From: Candidatus Kapaibacterium sp.
GTDB lineage: Bacteria; Bacteroidota; Ignavibacteria; Palsa-1295
DNA length: 10,940 nt
Reading direction: 5' to 3'
Assembly: GCA_025450975.1 (NCBI GenBank)
Contig: JANWLI010000115.1
Location: forward strand, 1-10,940
In this document: one piece after another, positions 1-6,629 of the stretch
Layout of the letters: each line of letters opens with the position of its first letter
How positions within the stretch are numbered: position 1 is the stretch's first letter
Translations under genes and position numbers: made by a program
Notes under the pieces: model-generated
Told to the model about the DNA's origin: nothing
What the model saw: the letters and a program-made list of their open reading frames with translations, nothing else
Databases searched by the model: none

Positions 1-64
1 ATGCTACTGCAGTCAGAACTGCGAAAAGCACGATGACGATCTTTACTAGAGCTTCTATCAGCAT
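1..64 (-). CDS. nuoH: NADH-quinone oxidoreductase subunit H, N-terminal fragment (partial)
   Basis: Only the first 21 codons are in the window; the gene continues past the left edge. The minus-strand ATG lies at 62-64, just 3 bases after the nuoG stop codon. The translation begins MLIEALVKIVIVLF and continues as an uninterrupted hydrophobic segment, as expected for the first transmembrane helix of NuoH. NuoH is the membrane subunit of complex I at the junction between the peripheral arm and the quinone site. The identification rests mainly on position: nuoH directly follows nuoG in most bacterial nuo operons, and the hydrophobic start fits. The fragment is too short to show any conserved loop, so another membrane protein cannot be strictly excluded. 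Confidence 0.75.
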   Translation of the reverse strand, partial: MLIEALVKIVIVLFAVLTAVA

Positions 65-67
65 GTA

Positions 68-1771
68 TTAAATAACTTCAGGTGCGGTATCGACCTGGTA
101 AACTTCACGATAGGTAAATTGCTTCGGTTCACGGTTAAGACTTTTCAGCGATTGGCCTACCGACTCCAGAGAGTCGTAACTCATCCCTTCGAGATCAGGC
201 AGAGCACTAACTAACCGTTCAAAGACGTCTTCAGTGTAGCGATAGTCGGTCTTCCTGCCTAATTCATGACTTACCAAGTGTGCAAGTCTCCACGACTCCA
301 TACAATCGACTTTTCGGCCTTGCGCCCAACGATCGAACTTTGAGCCAAACTTATCAAGGCGCGATTTCGACATCTGCTCAAATCCACGAACATGGTGTTT
401 TGTCTCGACAGCAGGGGTTAGCTTCTGCACCCAGCCATCGAAATTAACAAAGACGCCTTCCTTCTCCGCCCAGGTAGCAGCGGGAAGTATAATATCGGCA
501 CGACTTGCAGTGGCAGTCATATTTCCTGCGTGGCAGGCAAAGAACTCAATTTTGCCACAGATCGAAGCAATATTGCTATCGGCGAGGAAGTCATCCTCTA
601 ATGAGTAGATTGCTTTGATCTTTCCATTGGCAATCTGCTTCAGGTCGTCCTCAGTGACGGCCTTTATGCCGAGCAACCCGATGCCCCGTGCATTAGGAGT
701 CTTGTCGGCTCGGATCAACAGCTTCTCATCGACACCTTCGACATGTGGGAAGTAAACCACATGCTTGGCGCCCTTTGTCTTTGCAGTTTCGAGAAAAATG
801 TAGTTATCCTCAAGTGTTGCAAAAGCAGATGCAACGAAGAGGATTTCCTCTGGCTTAAAGCGGTAAAGAGCTTTTCCTATTTCTCGCGCAGCATCGCCTA
901 TCGATGCCGGTTCAAGCTTGCCGTTACTTCGAATAAACCCACCAGAGACACGATCATCGGCATTAACATACGGGTAGGATTTCAAGCGCCCGACATCGCA
1001 CATCCAGAAATCGTTGACGTTCGGATTCGGTCTTGGCTCAAGACGCATGATTTCATTATCCCGAACACCGACACGCATACTGCAACCTCGTGAACAGGAT
1101 GGACAAACGGTCTCGGTAAACGACATATCCCAGCTGCGTGCCTTGAAGCGGAAGTCGCGGCTCGTAAGCGCTCCAACCGGACAAATGTCGATGACATTCA
1201 TCGAATATGGATTGTCGAGTTCCGTACCGGGAAAGGGCGAGATCGTCACATGGTCGCCACGCTCAACAAACGTGAGAACCGGTTGCTCGGCGATCTCTTC
1301 GCCGAAACGAATACAACGCGAACAGGAAATGCAGCGCTCACCGTCAAACAGGACGTTAGGACCGAAGGGTACGCGTTTATCTTTATGAACCTTCTCCTCC
1401 TCGAATCGCGACTCACCTCGCGAATGATTGAACGCATAGTCCTGCAACTTACACTGCCCTGCTTCATCGCAGATCGGACAATCGAGTGGGTGATTGATAA
1501 GCAAGAACTCCATCACATCCTCACGGCCTTTTACTGCATTCTCCGAATTCGTATGAACGATCATACCCTCAGAAACTGTCGTCCCACAAGCAATGGCAAG
1601 CTTCGGCATCTTCTCGACTTCGACGAGGCACATGCGACAATTGCCGGCAACGGTCAGTGCCGGATGCCAGCAAAAATGTGGCAGGTCGAGCTTATTCTCG
1701 TAGATAACCTGAATTACCGTTTGACCGGGACGGGCATCGTACTCGATGCCGTCAATGGTGAGTTTCGGCAT
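68..1771 (-). CDS. nuoG: NADH-quinone oxidoreductase subunit G (complex I 75-kDa-type Fe-S subunit)
   Basis: NuoG carries electrons through a chain of iron-sulfur clusters in the peripheral arm of complex I, from NADH towards quinone. The 567-residue protein shows the ligand sets in order: a [2Fe-2S] ferredoxin-like domain with C34, C45, C48 and C62; the His-Cys3 site H94, C98, C101, C107; a [4Fe-4S] site C147, C150, C153 with C197; and a further CxxCxxxCx27C set at C223, C226, C230, C258, which matches the N7 cluster motif found in some bacterial NuoG proteins. Residues about 280-460 are a degenerate molybdopterin-oxidoreductase fold with the familiar ILPAATWAEKEGVFVN stretch (428-443). The protein is shorter than the E. 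coli (about 900 residues) or Thermus (about 780) subunits because the C-terminal part is reduced. Its ATG shares one base with the ald stop (TAATG), implying translational coupling. The usual upstream partners nuoE and nuoF are not adjacent. Confidence 0.95.
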   Translation of the reverse strand: MPKLTIDGIEYDARPGQTVIQVIYENKLDLPHFCWHPALTVAGNCRMCLVEVEKMPKLAIACGTTVSEGMIVHTNSENAVKGREDVMEFLLINHPLDCPICDEAGQCKLQDYAFNHSRGESRFEEEKVHKDKRVPFGPNVLFDGERCISCSRCIRFGEEIAEQPVLTFVERGDHVTISPFPGTELDNPYSMNVIDICPVGALTSRDFRFKARSWDMSFTETVCPSCSRGCSMRVGVRDNEIMRLEPRPNPNVNDFWMCDVGRLKSYPYVNADDRVSGGFIRSNGKLEPASIGDAAREIGKALYRFKPEEILFVASAFATLEDNYIFLETAKTKGAKHVVYFPHVEGVDEKLLIRADKTPNARGIGLLGIKAVTEDDLKQIANGKIKAIYSLEDDFLADSNIASICGKIEFFACHAGNMTATASRADIILPAATWAEKEGVFVNFDGWVQKLTPAVETKHHVRGFEQMSKSRLDKFGSKFDRWAQGRKVDCMESWRLAHLVSHELGRKTDYRYTEDVFERLVSALPDLEGMSYDSLESVGQSLKSLNREPKQFTYREVYQVDTAPEVI

Positions 1772-2886
1772 TACTTAATATAGTTAAGCGAATCCTCGTA
1801 TTTATATCCGAATGCTTCGGCCACTCCTTTATAGGTAATTGCACCGTCGATGACATTGAGTCCAGGACGAAGCTCCGGATTCATGCTGATCGCTTTTTCA
1901 TACCCAAAGTTAGCAAGCTGTAATGCATACGGCAACGTAGCATTTGTAAGCGCGATCGTCGAAGTCATCGGAACAGCACCTGGCATATTAGCAACACAGT
2001 AATGAACAACGCCGTCAACAACATACGTCGGATGTTCATGAGTAGTTGGTTTGCAGGTCTCGATGCACCCGCCCTGATCGACAGAAACATCGACCACAAC
2101 TGCGCCTTCCTTCATGTCCTTCAGCATGTCCTTAGTGATAAGGTGAGGAGCTTTTGCGCCTGGAATAAGCACTGCGCCAATCACCAAATCCGCATGCTTG
2201 CTCAGCTTCCGGATATTATAAGGGTTTGACATCATCGTAACCACGTTGCGCGGCATGACGTCATCAAGATAGCGCAAGCGATATAAATTCGAATCGAGGA
2301 TCGTAACCTTTGCTCCAAGGCCAGCTGCTATCTTAGCAGCATTTGTGCCCACGATACCTCCGCCAATGATCATCACTTCCGCGGGTTCTGTTCCAGGAAC
2401 ACCAGCAAGCAGCACACCACGGCCGCCCTGTGCCTTCTCAAGGTACTTTGCACCTTCTTGCGGTGCCATACGACCGGCGACTTCAGACATCGGTATCAAA
2501 AGCGGCAATGAGAAATCAGCTTTTTGTACGGTCTCATACGCTACAGCTATTGCACGCGACTCGATGATCGCATCGGTCAGTTCTCGGCTTGCTGCAAAAT
2601 GGAAATAGGTAAAAAGAAGTTGGCCCTTACGAATCAGCTTATACTCCGATTTGATCGGCTCTTTTACTTTCAGGATCATCTCAGCGACATCGAAGACATC
2701 CTTGGGTGACTCCAGGATGTTCGCACCGGCATCGATGTATTCGGCATCCTTAAATCCGGATCCTACACCTGCATTGGTCTCGACAAATACTGAATGGCCA
2801 TTCTGGCGCAGTACTTCAGCGCCGCTGGGGGTGAGCGCGACGCGATTTTCGTGCGCTTTAATTTCTTTGGGTACTCCGATTATCAT
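1771..2886 (-). CDS. ald: Alanine dehydrogenase
   Basis: Catalyses the NAD-dependent reversible oxidative deamination of L-alanine to pyruvate and ammonia, in the cytoplasm. I chose the ATG at 2884-2886, which gives MIIGVPKEIK, the classical N-terminus of the family, and a length of 371 residues, the usual size. With this start the key residues fall exactly at the known family positions: R15, K75, H96 and D270 (substrate binding and catalysis). The nucleotide-binding loop GGGIVG is at 175-180, and the acidic residue that binds the NAD ribose is D198. An upstream in-frame start at 2913 would add nine residues and overlap the M16 gene, and is not preferred. The gene lies 4 bases after the M16 stop and overlaps nuoG by one base, so it is in one operon with them. 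Its NADH product could feed complex I directly; that link is inference from gene order. Confidence 0.96.
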   Translation of the reverse strand: MIIGVPKEIKAHENRVALTPSGAEVLRQNGHSVFVETNAGVGSGFKDAEYIDAGANILESPKDVFDVAEMILKVKEPIKSEYKLIRKGQLLFTYFHFAASRELTDAIIESRAIAVAYETVQKADFSLPLLIPMSEVAGRMAPQEGAKYLEKAQGGRGVLLAGVPGTEPAEVMIIGGGIVGTNAAKIAAGLGAKVTILDSNLYRLRYLDDVMPRNVVTMMSNPYNIRKLSKHADLVIGAVLIPGAKAPHLITKDMLKDMKEGAVVVDVSVDQGGCIETCKPTTHEHPTYVVDGVVHYCVANMPGAVPMTSTIALTNATLPYALQLANFGYEKAISMNPELRPGLNVIDGAITYKGVAEAFGYKYEDSLNYIK

Positions 2887-2890
2887 ACGC

Positions 2891-4309
2891 TTAGTTTGAG
2901 CGGGTAGAAACAACGGTTAGACGCTTTTCATCGCCAAAATACTCCTCTGTTTTTGTACGGATCTGGGAGAGGGTAAGCCCAGCAATTTTAGCAATTTCCT
3001 CTTCGATCGGGACATACCGTTTCAGATACATCTCCGACTGCCCCGTACGCATAAGTCTTGTAGCGACCGACTCCATGGAAAGTACCATCCCACCAATGAT
3101 CTGGTCCTTCACACGGTCAAGCTCAATCTGTGAGATCGGCTTACGGATCATGTTTTTAATAATTTTCTGCAGTTCTTCACGGCCACGCCCTGACTCCTCT
3201 TCTGTCATCGCTGCATACACTCCAATGCATCCTGCATCGCTGTATGGAGTATAGAATGCCATTGTATCGTATGCCAAGGCGAGTTCTTCACGGAGTCGCA
3301 AGCTGAGACGGCTTGACATCCCCACACCGAGAGCAGTCACAATCGCTTGTACAGCCGGAAGGTCTGGTGAGGAAATCCGAGGAGCAGGAACGCCGAGCAC
3401 AATATGTGCCTGAGAAATTCCTTTACAAAGGATCGTAGCATCTTTCCCAGTATTATAATTGATCTTCTCAGATGGGATTCGCAAACCTTCCTTCGGTTCT
3501 CTTTCCTTACTAAAAAGTTCGGTCGCCAGCTTAAAGAAATCCTCATGACGATGTCCGCCGGTTGCAACAACCGAAACACGAGACGGGCGGTAGTACTTGT
3601 GATGAAACGACTTCAGTGTGCTGCGACTTAACCCTGCAACAGTCTTTTCTTTTCCAATTACAGGCTTTGCCAAGGGATGTTTGGCAAATAGTGTTTCTTC
3701 AAATGCATCAAAGAGTGATTCGTCCGCTTCGTCTTCAATCCCATGAATCTCCTCGATGATCACCGACCGCTCACGCTCTATCTCGCGAGCGTCAAATGTC
3801 GGCTGAAATGCCAGTTCATAGAGAACGTCCATGCCTTCTGCCAGATACATCGTACGCGTCCAGGCATAGAAGCAGGTATGTTCCTTCGTCGTAAATGCAT
3901 TAAGCATACCTCCGCGCGACTCGACCGAGCGCATGATCTCTCGCATCGAACGCCCTTTCGTCCCTTTGAAAACGAGATGCTCAATAAAGTGAGCAATGCC
4001 GCTCTCATCTCTCTTTTCCTGACGTGAGCCCACGTCGACATAGAGAGCTATACCTACTGAGCCTGCTCCGATAACATGCTCACTTACCAGACGCAATCCA
4101 TTATCGAGCGTACGTATTTTGACGTCAACAGCATTGATCTCTTCAGGACGTATGAGCGATGCCCGACGTGGCGCAATAGGCTTTAACGGGCGCAAACGTG
4201 CCCGTCCGGGCTGTTTAGCGACGCGCCGGACTCTACGAACCTGCTTCTTTCGTGTCGAACGTATGGGCAAGGAGTATAGGTAATTGGAAGTGCAAATATA
4301 CGGGAGCAA
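2891..4309 (-). CDS. M16 family zinc metallopeptidase (processing-peptidase-like)
   Basis: A single-chain M16 peptidase of the mitochondrial-processing-peptidase type. The inverted zinc motif HFIEH is at residues 107-111, with the distal glutamate pair E186/E187 at the expected spacing of about 75. The second half carries the GMSSRLSLRLREELALAY segment (330-347), whose Arg and Tyr complete the active site in this family. The peptidase core starts near residue 62. Residues 17-50 are rich in Arg and Lys and have no counterpart in the core family. The start is uncertain: there is no in-frame ATG upstream of the core, only TTG codons at residues 1 (4307-4309), 14 and 39, so the true protein may be shorter at its N-terminus. 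I see no convincing signal peptide. It is the first gene of the M16-ald-nuoG-nuoH operon and diverges from ruvA. The substrate is unknown. Confidence 0.9.
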   Translation of the reverse strand: MLPYICTSNYLYSLPIRSTRKKQVRRVRRVAKQPGRARLRPLKPIAPRRASLIRPEEINAVDVKIRTLDNGLRLVSEHVIGAGSVGIALYVDVGSRQEKRDESGIAHFIEHLVFKGTKGRSMREIMRSVESRGGMLNAFTTKEHTCFYAWTRTMYLAEGMDVLYELAFQPTFDAREIERERSVIIEEIHGIEDEADESLFDAFEETLFAKHPLAKPVIGKEKTVAGLSRSTLKSFHHKYYRPSRVSVVATGGHRHEDFFKLATELFSKEREPKEGLRIPSEKINYNTGKDATILCKGISQAHIVLGVPAPRISSPDLPAVQAIVTALGVGMSSRLSLRLREELALAYDTMAFYTPYSDAGCIGVYAAMTEEESGRGREELQKIIKNMIRKPISQIELDRVKDQIIGGMVLSMESVATRLMRTGQSEMYLKRYVPIEEEIAKIAGLTLSQIRTKTEEYFGDEKRLTVVSTRSN

Positions 4310-4333
4310 CCCTACCCGAACCTGCTCGTATCG

Positions 4334-4341
4334 TAGTTTTG
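4334..4341 (+). promoter_or_regulatory. Candidate Bacteroidota-type -7 promoter element for ruvA
   Basis: TAGTTTTG matches the TAnnTTTG -7 consensus described for Bacteroidota primary-sigma promoters and would give a leader of about 10-15 bases before the ruvA ATG. No matching TTTG at about -33 is visible in the 49-base gap. An overlapping TATAAC at 4348-4353 resembles a classical -10 box but lies only 5 bases from the ATG. The short gap must also hold, or sit next to, the promoter of the divergent M16 gene. Confidence 0.3.
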
Positions 4342-4358
4342 TAATTCTATAACGAAAT

Positions 4359-4955
4359 ATGATCGCTCAACTTCGCGGAAAAGTCTTATCCAAGTACCCG
4401 TTCAATCTCGTTCTTGATTGTGCCGGAGTCGGCTACGATATTCTCTGTACTCAGGAAGCATATGGGAAAGCACCGGAAATTGGGAAAGAGTACTCCGTAG
4501 TCACTCGCCTCATTGTTCGGGAGGACTCCCAAACGCTCTACGGATTTGCAAACTTCGAAGAGCGCGAACTCTTCGATCGCGTAATCTCCGTATCTGGTAT
4601 CGGTCCAAAAACAGGACTAGCAATTGTCTCAGCCCTTGGCGCTGAAGCCCTTAAAGAAGCGATCCGTTCGAGTGGCATTCATACCTTGACAAGTATCCCC
4701 GGAGTCGGCAGGAAGACTGCTGAGCGGCTCATCGTTGAATTACGCGACCGATTTGTAAAAGAAGAGATTTCCGGAGGTGTCCTTGTCGATGGCGCTCCGA
4801 AGGCCCGCCAGGAAGCACTCGCTGCTCTTGTTGCTTTGGGCTATGCACGGGCCGACGCAGAAAAGGCAATACGCGAAGTGCTACGCGATTCACCTGAGGC
4901 GGGTGCGAAGGTCGAGATGCTGATCAAAGCTGCGTTGAAGCAAGCTGCGAAGTAA
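4359..4955 (+). CDS. ruvA: Holliday junction branch migration complex subunit RuvA
   Basis: RuvA binds four-way DNA junctions as a tetramer and loads the RuvB helicase for branch migration in recombination and repair. The 198 residues match the usual family length. Domain I is an OB-fold starting MIAQLRGKV, with the acidic pin E55/D56 inside REDSQTLYGF, at the same positions as in E. coli RuvA. Domain II contains two helix-hairpin-helix motifs, VSGIGPKTG at 78-86 and IPGVGRKTAERL at 113-124. Domain III (about 150-198) is the helical RuvB-binding module with RQEALAALVALGY. The ATG has no Shine-Dalgarno sequence. The gene stands alone on its strand, divergent from the M16 gene and convergent with the lipoprotein genes; ruvB and ruvC are not in the window. 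Confidence 0.97.
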   Translation: MIAQLRGKVLSKYPFNLVLDCAGVGYDILCTQEAYGKAPEIGKEYSVVTRLIVREDSQTLYGFANFEERELFDRVISVSGIGPKTGLAIVSALGAEALKEAIRSSGIHTLTSIPGVGRKTAERLIVELRDRFVKEEISGGVLVDGAPKARQEALAALVALGYARADAEKAIREVLRDSPEAGAKVEMLIKAALKQAAK

Positions 4956-4967
4956 TCTGCTCTGTAT

Positions 4968-5202
4968 CTAAGGCATTATAAAACTACGGACTTCGGAGTG
5001 ATTAGGGCTATGACCGACGAGCTTAAACCAGTTCGTTTCCGGATCGAAATAGTAATAATAAAAAAGCGAATTGGGATACACATACCCAATGCAATAGATC
5101 TTTTCACCCTTCTTAAAGCTTGCAGATCTCAATTGACGAGCATAGACTTCAATAGCAACTGTGCTGTATCCTGTCCCTGCAATAACTTTACCGGATATCG
5201 GG
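4968..5202 (-). pseudogene. Out-of-frame 3' part of the second lipoprotein gene
   Basis: This is the true C-terminal coding part of the lipoprotein gene at 5129-5782, displaced into another frame. Reading this frame on the minus strand down to the TAG at 4968-4970 gives about 77 residues, including YCIGYV, a Y-rich FYYYYFDP, GHSPNHSEV and the terminal FIMP. These align with the C-terminus of the upstream paralogue (YCVGYL, FYYYDP, GYSPNHTEI, FVMPE). There is no start codon or signal of its own, and the frame is closed upstream by a TAG at 5232-5234, so it is not a separate gene. The break is best placed at the C-run (GGG on the plus strand, 5200-5202). Restoring one base there gives a 271-residue protein, against 268 for the intact paralogue. 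The segment ends 12 bases from the convergent ruvA stop. Confidence 0.85.
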
Positions 5203-5782
5203 AAGTCAGCATAAGCTGATCTCTTCGAGCACTAGACGGATCGATCACGCTATCTCTTGCAAATACAAAGACAGGATGGACCGTCATTGGAATATCGATG
5301 GCCAGAGAATCGACTTTTGAAAAGGCAACTGTAAGATGGAAATATGCACTTGTATCTGCACCCATGTACAAGTCGAATGATCGTAAAACCGGATTTCCTG
5401 CACTGAGATAATCCGGGACGGATTCTAAGATTATATACCTGTATGAAGAATCTGTATGCTGGTATGTTACTGAGTCCCAGGCCACTACATTAAAACTCTG
5501 GAATGTAACATATCCCTGTTTAGAGTATCGAAGTTTATACACTCCGCGTGGAAGAGCGATCTGCCAGTTGCCTGCCGAGTCAGTATAGGTACTATAGGGT
5601 GTACTAAGGACTTCAACAAGGACGCTATCATGTCTGGGACGTGGACGATATGGGGCTTTCGTAATAACTCGTCCTCCAATCTTGGATATCACTTCTGTCT
5701 GCGACTGCTGTGGCGCATCACTGTCGCAACTAGAGAGCAGCGACACACAAACAAGAAAGAATATGACACTCTTCAAACTCAT
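5129..5782 (-). CDS. Lipoprotein with carboxypeptidase-regulatory-like domain, frameshifted copy
   Basis: As it stands the reading frame encodes 217 residues. It starts with a short basic and hydrophobic signal peptide ending in the lipobox LSSC (residues 16-19), so C19 should be lipidated and the protein anchored to a membrane. Residues about 35-95 form a small beta domain of the carboxypeptidase-regulatory/transthyretin-like type, seen in TDSAGNWQIALPRGVYKLRY followed by GYVTFQSFN. The middle part has YLSAGNPVLRSFD and a VFVFARDSVIDP segment matching IAIFLDVDSTMDP in the upstream gene. The last 23 residues, after about S194, do not match the paralogue and result from a frameshift; the proper C-terminus lies in another frame down to 4968. 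The ATG overlaps the TGA of the upstream paralogue (ATGA), so the two are translationally coupled. The gene is a tandem duplicate of that gene. Function is unknown. Confidence 0.75.
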   Translation of the reverse strand: MSLKSVIFFLVCVSLLSSCDSDAPQQSQTEVISKIGGRVITKAPYRPRPRHDSVLVEVLSTPYSTYTDSAGNWQIALPRGVYKLRYSKQGYVTFQSFNVVAWDSVTYQHTDSSYRYIILESVPDYLSAGNPVLRSFDLYMGADTSAYFHLTVAFSKVDSLAIDIPMTVHPVFVFARDSVIDPSSARRDQLMLTSRYPVKLLQGQDTAQLLLKSMLVN

Positions 5783-6585
5783 TCAGGCATGACGAATCGC
5801 TTGATCTCAGTATGATTAGGACTATAGCCAAGTATTGGATACTTTTTCAGAACGGGGTCGTAGTAGTAAAAATCATCTACTCCGGCTTGCCGTAAGTATC
5901 CAACACAGTAGACTGTATCTCCGGGATGGAATCCACCGGCTCCAAGCAAGTATGCTTTATACGCAGGGATAGTTACGGTTAATGGTTGGTCTTCATACAC
6001 AATTTTTTGGGACCCCAGGTGCATTATAGATTTATACGTGCCCTCATCCGTAGGATCCATGGTGCTGTCAACATCCAGGAATATTGCGATCCAGATATAT
6101 TGATTTTCCAAAAATTCGGGATTTTCTCCCTTTAGATGACAGGTGAGCTTAAAATTGGATGCCTTATCGTCATACATGGAGTCAAGAATGAGGTCTACTG
6201 CTGAAAGATATGTCGGTATCCTTTCTAATCTCGGCGTACTCCTGTCTTTTTCATTCAGTATAAAGTAATTGACCCCATTAGGAAAGATGGCGTTGTTGAA
6301 ACTACGGAAGAGATAAAAACCCGGACGTGTTATACGGACAGTGTAGGTGTCTTGAGGAACGTTAAGTATTTCCCAACGACCGAGAGCATCGGTTGTAGCT
6401 TTCAAATCAGTCCCTTCCAACTCTACCGTTGTGCCGGAATAATCCGTTACATATTGATAGTATTCTTTATACTGGGCAAATCCAATAAAACTACCTGTCG
6501 TCAATGGAGGGCCTGTCTGGATCACTTCAGAACTGTCACAAGCTGAGAGAAAAAAAACACAAAGACAATATAGAGCTTTGCCCAT
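5779..6585 (-). CDS. Lipoprotein with carboxypeptidase-regulatory-like domain, intact copy
   Basis: I do not recognise a named family for the whole 268-residue protein. The N-terminus MGKALYCLCVFFLSAC is a short signal peptide with lipobox LSAC (13-16), so it is probably a membrane-anchored lipoprotein. Residues about 33-90 look like a carboxypeptidase-regulatory-like beta sandwich: GTTVELEGTDLKATTDALGR, then VPQDTYTVRITRPGF. The second half has strands such as YIWIAIFLDVDSTMDP (163-178), then HPGDTVYCVGYL (220-231), a tyrosine-rich FYYYDP (239-244) and the C-terminal signature GYSPNHTEIKRFVMPE. The downstream neighbour is a paralogue with the same layout. It begins 33 bases after the pgk stop, so it may share the gap-pgk transcript, although nothing in it suggests a role in glycolysis. 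A binding or structural role at the cell surface or in the periplasm is a guess from the fold alone. Confidence 0.85.
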   Translation of the reverse strand: MGKALYCLCVFFLSACDSSEVIQTGPPLTTGSFIGFAQYKEYYQYVTDYSGTTVELEGTDLKATTDALGRWEILNVPQDTYTVRITRPGFYLFRSFNNAIFPNGVNYFILNEKDRSTPRLERIPTYLSAVDLILDSMYDDKASNFKLTCHLKGENPEFLENQYIWIAIFLDVDSTMDPTDEGTYKSIMHLGSQKIVYEDQPLTVTIPAYKAYLLGAGGFHPGDTVYCVGYLRQAGVDDFYYYDPVLKKYPILGYSPNHTEIKRFVMPE

Positions 6586-6603
6586 ATTAATGCTAACCGT
6601 AAT

Positions 6604-6629
6604 TGACGAGCAAAGTTTCTAGCTCGTCA
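6604..6629. repeat. Inverted repeat at the pgk stop / lipoprotein leader
   Basis: TGACGAGC at 6604-6611 and GCTCGTCA at 6622-6629 form a perfect 8-base stem with a 10-base loop. In the minus-strand transcript one arm is made by the last pgk codons and the loop holds the pgk stop codon. The hairpin ends 18 bases before the lipoprotein ATG. No U-run follows, so it is not a standard intrinsic terminator. It could act as an RNA-stability or partial attenuation element between pgk and the lipoprotein genes, or it could be chance. Confidence 0.45.

Noticed and set aside
1250..1783. Plus-strand open frame of 177 residues opposite nuoG
   Set aside because: It lies entirely antisense to nuoG (and the extreme end of ald), has no family features, and the minus strand carries the clear Fe-S ligand pattern.
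2887..2913. N-terminal extension of alanine dehydrogenase by nine residues from an upstream in-frame start
   Set aside because: It would overlap the M16 gene. The family begins MIIGVPKEIK, and with that start the residues R15, K75, H96 and D270 fall at their canonical positions.
5071..5089. Small inverted repeat TTGGG...CCCAA
   Set aside because: Only a 5-base stem inside the displaced lipoprotein coding part, with no run of U after it; probably chance.
5195..5231. Programmed -1 ribosomal frameshift as the explanation for the lipoprotein frame change
   Set aside because: No X-XXY-YYZ slippery heptamer in the correct phase and no obvious downstream pseudoknot or strong stem; a one-base loss in the C-run explains the data more simply.
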